Numbered from the stretch's first letter, positions 19,666-30,469 are shown. The stretch is 64,000 nucleotides of DNA from Saccharomycopsis fibuligera x Saccharomycopsis cf. fibuligera (GCA_001936135.1 CP012817.1:2728001-2792000), one strand, 5' to 3'. The notes: generated from the letters alone by a model not told the origin. Numbers and translations: made by a program.

Positions 19666-20589
19666 ATCTATAGTATACAGATCCCTATACCACAGTGTTG
19701 TTGAAAAAACTGTGGCCTTATAAGCCCCACGGTTCAACAAGTCAAGAGTTTGAGTAGCCCTTCCTTTTTTTGTACAATATAAAAAGGTTTTTGCTCTTCT
19801 CTAATTAAACGTCATTCCAAATCAACGCCTTCATGCCATTACGCCATTACTCTACTAATAACTTAATTGAGCTCTTTTTGTTCATAGAGTGTTTTTTTAA
19901 CAAAGGTCTTTTTTTTTTCTTCGTTTTTTCGTTTTTTTTTTTTTTTTTTTTAACAATCTTGTTTCCAAGTTGGACGGCATTTCCGTGCCTTTGCTTAGGT
20001 GTAGGATATTATAATATATACCAATTTTAGCAAAAATCTTGTACTTGTTCGGTTTAAGTTAACTCTGGAGGTGCTCCATATATGATCTCATAGACCTAAT
20101 AACATGCATGCAGCACAGTTCATGATACTATATAGAGGCTTAGCAAAAGTAATTATTTACAGTGTTTACGTTCATGCATACATATATTATAAAGTATAAG
20201 ATATGTCTTGCTTCTCTGAAGAATTATTTTTCTTCCTTCCAGCAAATTGTTGTATCTGTAGCAAGGAACGTCTTTTAAATTTAACCCGCTATATAAACAA
20301 GATGATAGAGCTGACTGGAAATATTAGTAGGTGGATATATGTACAAATGTACGACAATTCGACAAAAATGGTAAAAAGGAAACAGCTAGCTATATGATAA
20401 ACAAGATAATGAACAGAAAGGATAAGTTGATAAAACATTTTGACAAGTAGAATGAAAGCAAAAAAAAAAAGTCTATAAGGAATGATGCAAAAATCTACAA
20501 AATCTTGAAAAATAATCAAATATCGAAAAAATTCATAAACATTGCGCTAGCTTTCATTAAGAGCTCCCCATGGTGCTGTCAGAGAAACC
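19666..20589. other. convergent intergenic region
   Basis: 3' regions of LIA1 and ISM1. It holds an imperfect stem-loop just after LIA1 (arms 19698-19705 and 19733-19740) and T-runs near 19910-19950. A 64-codon frame at 20203-20397 and others have no coding character. Confidence 0.5.
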
Positions 20590-23500
20590 TCAATTATGTT
20601 GAAGATGTTCCACCACATCCTCACAACGCGAACACAATTCGTCTTCCTTTGGTGCCGTATACTTCCAGCATCTAGGACACTTGAACTCATTCGCTGGCAC
20701 AACAGAAACATTTAATTCCTCGCCATTAATTTGAACAGCCTTGCTATATTTATAACCACCACCTGTAGTAGAATTTTCCAGCACATTTGAATCCAATTCT
20801 TCGGTAAATTTAACATTAGAAACAAGCAAGATGTCAGCGACTTCCTCATTACTCAAATTTGCTTTAATCAACTTAACAAACTTGCTTTTTCCATTGGCAG
20901 AAATAATTAAATTTGTTTCTAAAGAATTCTTTATCGTCTTGTCCTCTTTTCTTCCAACTTCAATCAATTTCAACACCTCATCTCTCAATTTCCATAAGTT
21001 TTCATCAAATAATTGCGTCATTTCGACTTTGGTTTGCAAGGTTGCTATTTTTTCCAAATTAGTGAAATCGTAATTATGCAAGAGTGGTGAAAGGGAAACA
21101 TTTATATCTTTGCTATCATTTTCTTTAGTGTATGTCATTTCTTGCTTTAAGCTCTTTGGCAAATGTTGCCAAACTTCTTGTGTAATAACTGGTAAAATTG
21201 GTCCCAACACATAAAGATACCCCATCAAAATTTCCCTCAACACTACCTTGATCGCTTTAACTCTACTTGACCGTGAATGATCATCGGCATAAAGTTTATC
21301 CTTGATGATGTTAAAATAAGTGGCCGAGAGTTCAATGTTTGTGAAATAGTTCAAGTCTTGGATGATTTTGTTGTATTGAAATTCACTATAGCTTTTGTCA
21401 ATATTAATTAATAAATTGTGTAATTTTGAAAGAATATATTTGTCAAGACTGCCCACTTTAACAGAAGAGTTATTCTGAGATAGTTCAAAAACAGCATTCT
21501 CGCCATCACTACCAATATTACCCAATAAGTATCTAAAGGTAATCCGAATCTTCTTCAAATTATCAGCGACATGTTTCAAAATTACAGAACTCATACTCAA
21601 ATCACTAGTATAGTCCGCTGAAGCAACCCATAATCTGAGCCCATCAACCCCAAGCTTTGGAATTTGTAACTTTGGGTTCCCGTTTATGACACTCAATGGA
21701 TCAATTGTATTACCTAAGGATTTTGACATTTTTAATCCTTTAGCATCGAGTGTGAAGCCATGAGTTATAATAGTGCTATAAGGGGCGCTAGTGATTGCAG
21801 CGCTGCTAGAGTTGGTATTTGCAATTTTTGGTGACAAGATTGTATCAGCCGCCATCTTAGTAAGCAATGATGACTGAAACCATCCACGATGTTGATCGGA
21901 ACCTTCAAGATAAACATCAGCAATATGAGGTCTATCAGCCAAATTTTCTCCTTTATCTTCTTGTTTTTGGTTTTTTTCTTGCTCTCTAAGCAAATTTTCC
22001 AAAAACGCCCACGAAGACCCACTATCAAACCATACATCTATAGTGTCTGTTCCCTTTACATATTTGTTTCCCACATGCCTTAATTCATCAGGTAACCATC
22101 TAGCCACTGATCCATCAGCTTCTGGTTCAAACCAAGCATCTGTACCTAACTTGCCAAGCTGCGCAATAACATGATCAATAATTTCGGTGCTAATTAATGG
22201 CTCATTTGTTTCAATGTGGTAGAAGACTGGGATAGGTACCCCCCAGAATCGTTGTCTAGAAATGCACCATTCGTTTCTATTACTCAAAAAGCTAGATAAT
22301 CTATTATATCCCCTTTCTGGAACAAATTTTACCTTCTCGATAGCTTTTAACGCTTGCTTTTTGATTTTTGTCAAATCAGTAAACCACTGAGGAGTTGATC
22401 TAATAATAATTGGTTTCTTTGAACGCCAGTCATATGGATATGAATGGATGAAATTACGATTGACATGAAGCAACATTTGGTTTTGTTGAAGCAAACTTAA
22501 AATGGCATTATTTCCCTCACTTAGCACTTTGAGACCCACTAGTGATTTAAATCCTCGCGGAAGTTCATCAGTGTAGCGACCTTTGCTGTCTACGGGGGAA
22601 AATGCCGGAATATTATGAGCCAAGCCTACCAAGTAATCATCTTGACCATGACCTGGAGCAGTATGGACGAGCCCTGTACCGGCACTATTAGTGACATGGG
22701 TGCCATGAATTATTGGGAATTGAATTACCTCTTCACCACTTGAACTCATTATTGGATTGCTGTAATGAGCTCCTTCGAGAAGATTTCCATGAATAATAAC
22801 GTTTGTCTTTTCATAACTTTGCAGTAATGATTGGTCTTTGCCTTCTTGCTTGAGAGCTAAAACCTGGTCTGCTAATTGTGCCAGAACAACAAGGTAATGT
22901 AATGGTGTGCTGTCACTTTTTGACTTTAGCAAAATGTACTCAAAGCTATTGTTGATAGCAATGGCTCTATTGGAAGCAATAGTCCAAGGAGTAGAAGTCC
23001 AAATTAGAGGATGTACTTGATCTTTAGTGATGTTATGGGTGTTCAATAATTCACCTAAAGGTTTGCTAACACTAGATAATGTAAATTTGATAAAAGCAGC
23101 CACTGAGCGATGCTTATCATTATATTCCAATTCGCCTTCAGCTAATGCTGTACCGGTTTCGCAGCCCCAGTAAACTGGCTTCTTTTGCCTTCTAATCATG
23201 CCTTTATCGTACATTTTTTGAAAAATACGTAATTGGGCAAGCTCGTATGATAAGTCAAGGGTACGATAAGGCGATTTCCAGTGGCCCATGATACCAAACT
23301 GCTGAAAAGTGGCTGTCTGATTTGTGATGGTAGTTAATGCATGGTTTTTAGCGAGCTTACGAAGTTGCACTGCATCAAGTTCGGTGGTTAGATCTTCGTT
23401 GATATCGCTTTTCAGCTTCTTCTTCTTTTTCTTGCTCTTCTTTACCTGATCTGATAGTGATGGCAGATTGGCAATAGCATTTTTTTCTTTCAAACTGGCT

Positions 23501-23901
23501 AATGCTTTCAATTCAATTGGCAAACCATGGCAGTCAAAGCCCGGTACATATAGAATCTTATGGTTATTGTTGAGAAGTTTGGAACGGTTGACAATGTCTT
23601 TGAGTATCTTGTTGACAGCATGACCGAGGTGCAAATCACCATTGGCGTATGGAGGCCCATCGTGAAGCACAAAGAGACGTTTGCTTTTAAAACAATTCAG
23701 TGGGAGTTGATATTGGTGCTCATAGACTTTGTCAGTCGCATAGTGCAAGTAGTTGAGATTGTCGTCTGGGGATGATCTGCTGGGAAACAGAGTAGTAGGT
23801 AGAGAAAGGGTCTGGGAGTATTTGTGATTGGCATCAGTAGAGGCTAGCCTGAGCTGGGAATGGGGTACTATTCCTCTAGTGTGTTTAGTATATTTCCACA
23901 T
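20590..23901 (-). CDS. ISM1: mitochondrial isoleucyl-tRNA synthetase
   Basis: 1103 residues (S. cerevisiae Ism1 about 1000). Class I synthetase charging mitochondrial tRNA-Ile. The N-terminus MWKYTKHTRGIVPHSQLRLAS is a plausible presequence. Seen in order: the PPYANGDLHLGHAVNKILKD segment holding the HIGH motif (HLGH 91-94), YVPGFDCHGLPIELKA, the editing-domain region with TSTPWTIASNRA and TGLVHTAPGHGQDDY, WCISRQRFWGVPIPVF, GSDQHRGWFQSSLL, and the KMSKS loop LKMSKSLGNTIDP (near residue 723). The C-terminus has the zinc-binding pair CPRCWKYTAPKEDELCSRC, found in bacterial-type IleRS. A lysine-rich KKSKKKKKKLKS insertion near residue 155 is unusual. Confidence 0.96.
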   Translation of the reverse strand: MWKYTKHTRGIVPHSQLRLASTDANHKYSQTLSLPTTLFPSRSSPDDNLNYLHYATDKVYEHQYQLPLNCFKSKRLFVLHDGPPYANGDLHLGHAVNKILKDIVNRSKLLNNNHKILYVPGFDCHGLPIELKALASLKEKNAIANLPSLSDQVKKSKKKKKKLKSDINEDLTTELDAVQLRKLAKNHALTTITNQTATFQQFGIMGHWKSPYRTLDLSYELAQLRIFQKMYDKGMIRRQKKPVYWGCETGTALAEGELEYNDKHRSVAAFIKFTLSSVSKPLGELLNTHNITKDQVHPLIWTSTPWTIASNRAIAINNSFEYILLKSKSDSTPLHYLVVLAQLADQVLALKQEGKDQSLLQSYEKTNVIIHGNLLEGAHYSNPIMSSSGEEVIQFPIIHGTHVTNSAGTGLVHTAPGHGQDDYLVGLAHNIPAFSPVDSKGRYTDELPRGFKSLVGLKVLSEGNNAILSLLQQNQMLLHVNRNFIHSYPYDWRSKKPIIIRSTPQWFTDLTKIKKQALKAIEKVKFVPERGYNRLSSFLSNRNEWCISRQRFWGVPIPVFYHIETNEPLISTEIIDHVIAQLGKLGTDAWFEPEADGSVARWLPDELRHVGNKYVKGTDTIDVWFDSGSSWAFLENLLREQEKNQKQEDKGENLADRPHIADVYLEGSDQHRGWFQSSLLTKMAADTILSPKIANTNSSSAAITSAPYSTIITHGFTLDAKGLKMSKSLGNTIDPLSVINGNPKLQIPKLGVDGLRLWVASADYTSDLSMSSVILKHVADNLKKIRITFRYLLGNIGSDGENAVFELSQNNSSVKVGSLDKYILSKLHNLLINIDKSYSEFQYNKIIQDLNYFTNIELSATYFNIIKDKLYADDHSRSSRVKAIKVVLREILMGYLYVLGPILPVITQEVWQHLPKSLKQEMTYTKENDSKDINVSLSPLLHNYDFTNLEKIATLQTKVEMTQLFDENLWKLRDEVLKLIEVGRKEDKTIKNSLETNLIISANGKSKFVKLIKANLSNEEVADILLVSNVKFTEELDSNVLENSTTGGGYKYSKAVQINGEELNVSVVPANEFKCPRCWKYTAPKEDELCSRCEDVVEHLQHN

Positions 23902-23986
23902 GACGATATTTTGGTTACCGTATCACTGTTTGTATCAGTTCTTATCCAGTGGGTTAATTTTCAAATCTTTTCAATTTTCACTTAAG

Positions 23987-24021
<35 letters not shown>

Positions 24022-24723
24022 TTTGCTGCACCGCCAAAGGGAATAAAGACCAAAAAATATTCCTCCAGAAATAGAGATCCGCCTTAAAATATACCCAACT
24101 ACTTTCACTAAATTCATACTTTATAAAATCTAATAGCAAGCTTAATTGAAAAACTTTATAATCCTATGATTCGAGGCATTCTATGGTCATGTTGGCCCCA
24201 GGTGTATGCATTCTTTAAATCTGTTGCAATTATACATCCTTACATCATGTACAAACCCTTACACCGAATATCTTACAATAATAAGATACTATAGACTTTC
24301 TTGGTTTATAATACTTAACACAACAACTTTCTTTGCGTATACTGTAACTATTTGTTGAAAACACATTACATAACTGAGCTGTAGCTATTGTATCAAAGAA
24401 GGTAGACTTATTTTACAAACTCTTGGGCTTAGATTCCAACAGACTAAAATTAACATTGAGCATACTGAGACAATATGTAACTTTAAGCTCTTTAAAATTT
24501 ATAAGAAACAAGAATTTTAATATGCATAGATAGGTGGAATATTTTCTGGTATGCCAAAACTTTTCATTTACAGAGGAAGGCATATAAAAACTTTGGAAGG
24601 AAAATGGAAAAAAGTAAAAAAAAAAAAATGCACATCCTGCTCATCAATGCTGTTAGGCAACGTTAGCAGTCACCAAATATAGCAATAAATAATAGCACTG
24701 AGATATTTGACCAACTTTGAATT
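23902..24723. other. intergenic with 33-bp A-run
   Basis: Upstream region of ISM1 and 3' region of the zinc-knuckle gene. It contains an uninterrupted A-run at 23987-24019, 86 bp upstream of the ISM1 start, and a shorter one near 24619. No gene was recognised. Confidence 0.6.
23987..24019. repeat. poly-A run, 33 bp
   Basis: Homopolymer starting 86 bp upstream of the ISM1 start codon. Confidence 0.9.
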
Positions 24724-25911
24724 TTATTTACCAAGTTGATGAATCTTTTTAGCTTTCTTGACAAATGCATCATTCATGCAGCTCATTAGCTTTTCGTCTG
24801 AGTAAATGTAGCATTTACCATCACGAATAAGAACACAAGCAGCTTCAGTATTTGAAGAAGACCATTCGTTTTCTTTACTATTTGTTTTATCTCCTAAAAT
24901 AACATTTGATTTTTTGCCTCGGGCATTTGTTATTGCAACTCTATTCTGACTTATTCGTACATTGGCGAAATCATCTATATCAAGCTCAGCATCGTCTTCG
25001 TAGTCGTAGTTCTCCTCATTTTTGATGTCATATGGATCCAAACCAGAAACTCGAGAACTTTCTTTCATCTCTGATATTGTCATCAAATTCCTGTACTCAA
25101 TTTGAGTGTCATTTCCAACTTCTAAAAAGTAGCTTTCCCTTTCCACATGTTCAATGGGGTAAACAGAGTTATCATGGGAGGCTACAAAATCCTGTTTTTG
25201 GCAAAGGTTAGAATAATGGCCCATTTGTCCGCAAGCTTTGCACTTCGTTCTCTCTAAAACATAGTTGGATGGGCTCTTTGACCCCTTTTGGGGCAATGTG
25301 TCCTCAAATGGGTTCCAATGCTTTTTGAATTTCATTTTTGTCAAATCATTGAGATCATGTGTATCTGTTTGAAAATACTCAAGCGCGATTTTCAATTCAT
25401 TTTCACTCAAGAGAGCTAAAGTTATCATGTTCATGTATTTGAAAAAGTCGGGGAAGTAATATTTGGCGGCAAATATTATGTCGTCTTTTTTTTGTTGGTC
25501 TATGTTTTTTGAATCCTTAAACTGCAAGAAGTCTCTGAAAGCTAATAACAAGTCCAAGTTTCTGATTTTTTTAAACTTAGATTTAAGGCGGAAAATTGCT
25601 TGTAATCCTCTTATACTGGAATCACCCAGATACAAATCCAAATAATCCTTAGTATAAAAAGTGTAAACAAGTTTATCAAATAATATGTCTATGGAACTTG
25701 GGTAAGGCTGCTGAAGGTCTTCAGTCAAGTCCTTTAGAGTTATATTGATATTGTTTGCCTGAAGCAACAGGTCAACATCTCGTTCAAAAATAATATAGTC
25801 TGTGTGTTTAGATAACTTAGTCTTCCTGTCTTCAAGATCTTTGATAAAGCCTTCTATTCTGTCAATATCTTCAAGAGTTGTTAAGTTACTCATATTTCTT
25901 GGTAGCCACAT
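24724..25911 (-). CDS. CCHC zinc-knuckle protein, possible Gag-related single gene
   Basis: 395 residues. A helical N-terminal half (about 1-200, with DRIEGFIKDLEDRKTKL and SIRGLQAIFRLKSKFKKI) precedes one canonical zinc knuckle CKACGQMGHYSNLC (C224, C227, H232, C237). An acidic region (YDYEDDAELDIDD, about 305-315) and a C-terminal segment ACVLIRDGKCYIYSDEKLMSCMND follow. A helical domain plus a single CX2CX4HX4C knuckle is the layout of LTR-retrotransposon Gag proteins, but no protease, integrase or reverse transcriptase follows and no flanking terminal repeats were found. The frame looks whole. It may be a domesticated Gag-like gene or a host RNA-binding zinc-knuckle protein. An alternative start is the seventh codon (MSNLTTLED). 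Confidence 0.6.
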   Translation of the reverse strand: MWLPRNMSNLTTLEDIDRIEGFIKDLEDRKTKLSKHTDYIIFERDVDLLLQANNINITLKDLTEDLQQPYPSSIDILFDKLVYTFYTKDYLDLYLGDSSIRGLQAIFRLKSKFKKIRNLDLLLAFRDFLQFKDSKNIDQQKKDDIIFAAKYYFPDFFKYMNMITLALLSENELKIALEYFQTDTHDLNDLTKMKFKKHWNPFEDTLPQKGSKSPSNYVLERTKCKACGQMGHYSNLCQKQDFVASHDNSVYPIEHVERESYFLEVGNDTQIEYRNLMTISEMKESSRVSGLDPYDIKNEENYDYEDDAELDIDDFANVRISQNRVAITNARGKKSNVILGDKTNSKENEWSSSNTEAACVLIRDGKCYIYSDEKLMSCMNDAFVKKAKKIHQLGK

Positions 25912-26470
25912 TTATGATAATGGGTTATTATTGGATTTATAAACTATGAATATATTCAATATTCGAGAATTGGTTTTTGGAAGATCAGTGACGATGAGAA
26001 TATCATGCTGCACGCTTTCGAGTAAGCACTAACTGGTTTTGTGTAATATAGCGTTATAAGGGGAATACACATTTTCGAAACTCAGCCACAAAGTTTTGGC
26101 TGCGTTGAAGCAGTGGAGTTTTACATCACAAAAAGAGAACGTTGCATAACTGCTGCACAGTCATGTTGAGAAGGCACTGTGTTTGTGGGGTTGCGTATAG
26201 CAATGTTACGCCCACCACGCATAGCTGTCAAAATACTTAGAAAGGCAAAAAGCAAACTCAAAAATCACACTGATGCGATATAATAAGATGGGATGCTGCC
26301 ACTTTAATACATCTGTCCAGCACCGTTGCAAAGATTAACTACACTAAGTTGACTCAATTTGTACCAAAAATTCAGTTGATTTACTCTGAATTGTATTAAT
26401 TTCTCAAAGAGTCCCAAAGAAAAAAAGATATCGGTTTCCAAGCTGCATATCAAGAGCTCAAGTATCCATA
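25912..26470. promoter_or_regulatory. divergent promoter region (zinc-knuckle gene / TLG2)
   Basis: 559 bp between two divergent start codons. No specific motif was recognised, and no terminal repeats of a retroelement were found here despite the Gag-like neighbour. Confidence 0.4.
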
Positions 26471-27640
26471 ATGTTTAGAGACAGAACAAATCTATTCATT
26501 TCGTATCGTCGAACTTTCCCCCACCACAATTTTGAAAAAAAGAACAAAAAAAAGAAGAAAACAAGGTTTGATGCTTTGCCCGAGGAAGAACAAGGATTGA
26601 TGAGTAATCAACTGCGCTTCAGCGATGAATACCATGATGGTACTCAAAGGTTTGACGATAGTGGTGATAACCAACAAGACATTGAGCTTTCAACTTTACC
26701 ACCAGTTTTCATTGATATTGCTGATGAAATTGACTCAATATTGGGAGAAATTGAGGTGAAAACAGAAAGTTTGACTAAGCTATACAAGAAGAATTTGCTT
26801 CCAGGGTTTAATGACAGAACTATGGATGAAGAAGAAATTGAAAAACTAAACTACGTTATTACTTCAAAATTTCAAAGTTGCTTTATGCTCATAAAAAAAC
26901 TAGAGTTAATGAGGAAGAAGAATTCCATAGAGAACAACTTTAAAACTAAGAGTGACATAATTATGCTTGACAATATTAAGAAAAATTATGCTTTGAAAAT
27001 ACAGCAGGCGTCATCCAATTTTCGCAAGCTACAAAACAATTACATAAAATTTTTGAAGGAAGATGATTTTGAGCCTATAACATCTAAGAAACTTCCACAG
27101 CAGCTGAATATCTATGGTGAGAGTGATGATGCTGTTGACAATTATGATCCCGTGCTTGAAGAATTAGAGACGGCTGAAGCTGAACAGTACTCAAGAAAAG
27201 CAATACAACAAACACAAACTCATTTAAGACAAAATAACCAGCTAGATAGCCTCATTCGAGAACGTGAAATGGAAATTAATAAAATTGCTAAAGGAGTGCT
27301 TGAAGTATCTGCAATTTTCAAAGAAATGCAAAACATGGTCATTGAGCAAGGCACAGTATTGGACAGAATTGACTATAATCTAGAAAATACCAAAGTGGAT
27401 CTTCAACAGGCTAGCAAAGAATTAACGCGCGCCACAAACTATCAAAAACAAACCAACAAGTGCAAGCTTATTTTGTTATTGAGTTTGATTGTATTTGCTT
27501 TATTGATAGTTTTGATAATAAAGCCCAAGGGTAGTACCAGTAATAGTGGGAGTGATAAAAATGAAAGTGAACCTAGCATCGATAATAGTGATGCTGTAAA
27601 ACCTGACATAAATATCAGCCATGTGGATGAGGTAACATAA
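26471..27640 (+). CDS. TLG2: t-SNARE syntaxin Tlg2
   Basis: 389 residues (S. cerevisiae Tlg2 397). Syntaxin of the trans-Golgi network/endosome that mediates fusion of endosome-derived vesicles. The extreme N-terminus MFRDRTNLFISYRRTFPHH is the conserved peptide that binds the Sec1/Munc18 protein Vps45. A Lys-rich stretch follows, then the three-helix Habc domain (about 80-200). The SNARE motif (about 260-325) runs from REREMEINKIAKGVLEVSAIF through VIEQGTVLDRIDYNLENTKVDL, with Gln at the ionic zero layer (EQGTVLD). The transmembrane anchor is LILLLSLIVFALLIVLII (about 334-351), followed by a lumenal tail. Confidence 0.95.
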   Translation: MFRDRTNLFISYRRTFPHHNFEKKNKKKKKTRFDALPEEEQGLMSNQLRFSDEYHDGTQRFDDSGDNQQDIELSTLPPVFIDIADEIDSILGEIEVKTESLTKLYKKNLLPGFNDRTMDEEEIEKLNYVITSKFQSCFMLIKKLELMRKKNSIENNFKTKSDIIMLDNIKKNYALKIQQASSNFRKLQNNYIKFLKEDDFEPITSKKLPQQLNIYGESDDAVDNYDPVLEELETAEAEQYSRKAIQQTQTHLRQNNQLDSLIREREMEINKIAKGVLEVSAIFKEMQNMVIEQGTVLDRIDYNLENTKVDLQQASKELTRATNYQKQTNKCKLILLLSLIVFALLIVLIIKPKGSTSNSGSDKNESEPSIDNSDAVKPDINISHVDEVT

Positions 27641-28148
27641 CCATTTAGATATTTTTGAATTAGAATTTATTGGATTTATTTAGTCGACTGGCTAGTCACT
27701 CGCGAGATAGTGATCTTATTGTCTGATTTGTAGAAATATCAAAATTACATAAACATTTTATTATAAAATTTAATGAGTACGCTCATAGCAATATGATGCG
27801 AGAAAACTATTATTGGATTTGAGTAACATAAGTAAGCAGTATCGAAAAAGTATTAAGAATTAATGCAAACTGAGCAGTTAAAAAAGATTAGTAAAGAACA
27901 AGAAAAATAGACTCAGTCTATAAAGTAGAAAAGAAATTTACAAGACAAAAAAACAAAAAACAAAAAACAAAAAAAAACAAAAAAAAAAAAAAAAAAAAGA
28001 CAAAAAAAAAAGACAAAAAATACTAACAAATAAAGATCAATTACAAACAAACAAACAAACAAACAAATAAACAGATCTATTAAAATAACAAAAAAACAAG
28101 TGGACAAAAGACAAAAGTGCAAGGTAAATCAACTCAAGTAATATTGAG
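27641..28148. other. convergent intergenic, A-rich with CAAA microsatellite
   Basis: Converging 3' regions of TLG2 and the first acyltransferase gene. Very A-rich from 27940 to 28070, with A-runs broken by single C or G and a (CAAA)n microsatellite at about 28042-28068. A TACTAAC heptamer at 28021 is judged to be chance. Confidence 0.6.
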
Positions 28149-29717
28149 CTAGAAATTGCCCAAAGCAATCAAATTCTCTGATAATCGCAAACAAAATTCA
28201 TCAAAACGAGCTTGAATATGCTCTTCAGCAATGTTGATCTGAATATTTAACCCTCCTTTTTTGGTACTCACCATTGCTATCAGATTATCACCCGCGATTG
28301 GATCAGGAGCTTTCGTAAAAATTATATCCTCTATTTGAAACTTTCCCGATTCTTTAACACGTACAAGCCCTAAGTTATCAAAAGAAACAAAAACATCATC
28401 TTGGCTGCCTAGTTTATTATCCACAAACGCTTTCGCTTGGATACCACGATTTGCAACGTAGTAGTTAGCAAACCATCCTTTTGAGTGAAGCAATGTATGA
28501 AGAAAGCTGTCGTATTTATGGCAAAGCTCCCAAGAAAATTCGTCAAATGGCTCAATATAAATTATTGCTGAATGTACAAAGATACCGTCGATAAATTGTT
28601 GCTGACCTTGTAACAGTTTCTGTATTCCAAGTTCCTGTTCAGCAAGGTATTCATTGTGAGATACAAATTGTTTGGTGAAGATATTTCTAAAACTGGCGGA
28701 AGTAACTGTCTTCAAATATTTTTTGGAATACTGAAGAGGTATCACTTGGTGGACAGTAGCGAGGAATATGATAATGAAAATTGCTTGAAAATTGCAACCT
28801 TTAGTATGACATTTATCAAGTATTTTAGAGAGTATAATGTGATTGATATTGATGATCTTTGACAATGGTTTAGCCGCACCACTTTCTAAACCAATGACAT
28901 TCTTGCTCAAGTACAACTTTTCTTTCTCAAAAATTATGCGTTCCAAAAACGCTGACTTGTTGGCTTCATCGTTCAATTCATCAATAGTTTTATCAGGCAC
29001 TGCGTTGGAAAGAAGCTTTATGACTTGAGAGGAGACTTTCTTAAAAATTGATGGAACATAATTAATCTCTTTAAAAATCCCTTGACTAGGGGCTCTTTGG
29101 AATAGGGGCCAATCTTTCTCAAAATCGAATAGTATAGGGGTGGTTCTTTTACTGGCATTATCCAAAATTTCCCTAGCCTTTTGTTGTTCCGATTCTAAAA
29201 TTTGGTTCAATGCCTCAACAAGTTCTTTTTGGTACACAATTGCTGATCCTCCATCGAATATTGAATAATCAAATACCCAAGATGTTAAGTTTTTGTTAGG
29301 GAAAACAAAAATCTTCCACATTGGTTTACCATTAGTAAAGTTTGAATCGAACTTGGTAGCATTCAAAAGTAGTTGTATTTGATTTATGTCAGCATAGTTC
29401 CGGGTTTCTTCATCTTGGCTAATAAATTGAACTATGTTATCATCAAAATAAATAATTTTTTTTGGGCTTTTGGTCAACGTTTTCTCATTATGTGTATCAT
29501 AATCAAATTTATCATGAATACTGCTGACCAAGTTCGGATATTTTAAGATGACTTTTTTTAGAGCAGCATACAAAAGCTCTCTAGTGATTGAGGCAGTTGT
29601 TTTGATAGTAACCGAAAAATTAGAGATCAAACCGTACTGATCATAGTAATAGAAACATTTTTCTGTGAATGTTGGATCTGTGTAAAAATCATTTCTAGAA
29701 AATTGAAAATTGCCCAT
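28149..29717 (-). CDS. alcohol-acetyltransferase-family protein lacking the catalytic His
   Basis: 522 residues; tandem paralogue of the 554-residue gene 750 bp upstream on the same strand. Shared landmarks: a TREL/LYAALKKVILKYPNLVSSIHD segment (REQFYVALRKIVLKYPKSITSVYDE in the other), NGKPMWKIFVFP, a NLGLVRVKES region and PIAGDNLIAMVSTKKGGLNI. The family (Atf/Sli1-type, BAHD/condensation-like fold) uses an HxxxD motif whose His is the general base. Here that site reads FDYSIFDGG, with Tyr151 in place of His while Asp155 is kept. The protein is otherwise whole. It may be an inactive or repurposed paralogue. Confidence 0.8.
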   Translation of the reverse strand: MGNFQFSRNDFYTDPTFTEKCFYYYDQYGLISNFSVTIKTTASITRELLYAALKKVILKYPNLVSSIHDKFDYDTHNEKTLTKSPKKIIYFDDNIVQFISQDEETRNYADINQIQLLLNATKFDSNFTNGKPMWKIFVFPNKNLTSWVFDYSIFDGGSAIVYQKELVEALNQILESEQQKAREILDNASKRTTPILFDFEKDWPLFQRAPSQGIFKEINYVPSIFKKVSSQVIKLLSNAVPDKTIDELNDEANKSAFLERIIFEKEKLYLSKNVIGLESGAAKPLSKIININHIILSKILDKCHTKGCNFQAIFIIIFLATVHQVIPLQYSKKYLKTVTSASFRNIFTKQFVSHNEYLAEQELGIQKLLQGQQQFIDGIFVHSAIIYIEPFDEFSWELCHKYDSFLHTLLHSKGWFANYYVANRGIQAKAFVDNKLGSQDDVFVSFDNLGLVRVKESGKFQIEDIIFTKAPDPIAGDNLIAMVSTKKGGLNIQINIAEEHIQARFDEFCLRLSENLIALGNF

Positions 29718-30469
29718 TATGGTGGGTGATAGTGTTGGAAATATGTTTCTGCAAACTGGACTTCTGAATTTGGGCGAGGCTGTATACCAGACCCCGATAT
29801 TCTACGGCTGGATGAAGATAAATCAATGGCTCACTGTTAAAATAAAACAACAATGTCTTACATATAACGAATGACGCTGATGTGAAAAAGGTGACCAAGA
29901 AGAAGCAAAGCAATAGTAAACAACTACACTGGAGGAAAGACTGTGGAGGCTTTTGAATAAACATCGACACTTTGGGTTTGTAGAGGTTACACCAGGAAAT
30001 TTTTCTCGTTTTAACCTTGAAGTTTTAGCTGTGATATTTTAGCTCAGACTTTTCTGCATCTGGTTTTTCAGTTTTACAATAGCCTGCACGCTACGGTATT
30101 TCTTATGTGGACAAACAATACAGACATCTGATACACGCAAGGATCACTGTTAGCTAAAAAACAAGTCTGTACCCTTAATGAATGTATTATCATAAATGGT
30201 ATTAGCAAAAACAACACTAAAGAGATACGTAGCTGAAAACCAGACTAATACCTACTGGTAGAAAAGTTACCATACTACTAATCACTAAAACAGTAAATGA
30301 CATGTATGAAGAGGAAATAATATATAATAGAGTCAGTTAGAAAAAAAATAAACAAAAGAAAACAGGAAATAATAAAGAGAAGTTGAAAATAGCATAGCAC
30401 AAGCGTCTTTGGTGAGACAAATAGCCGTTATAAACGAAAAATTTCAGAATCACTTCGATCCAATGCAGG
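29718..30469. other. intergenic between tandem paralogues
   Basis: 752 bp between two co-directional acyltransferase-family genes. A 91-codon frame (29695-29970) overlapping the start of the downstream gene is hydrophobic and not convincing. No other feature was recognised. Confidence 0.5.

Noticed and set aside
20831-22083. Plus- and minus-strand frames inside ISM1
   Set aside because: Shadows of a conserved synthetase gene in other frames.
28021-28027. TACTAAC heptamer, a possible intron branch site
   Set aside because: Lies in A-rich intergenic DNA between two convergent genes; no donor and no exon to join.
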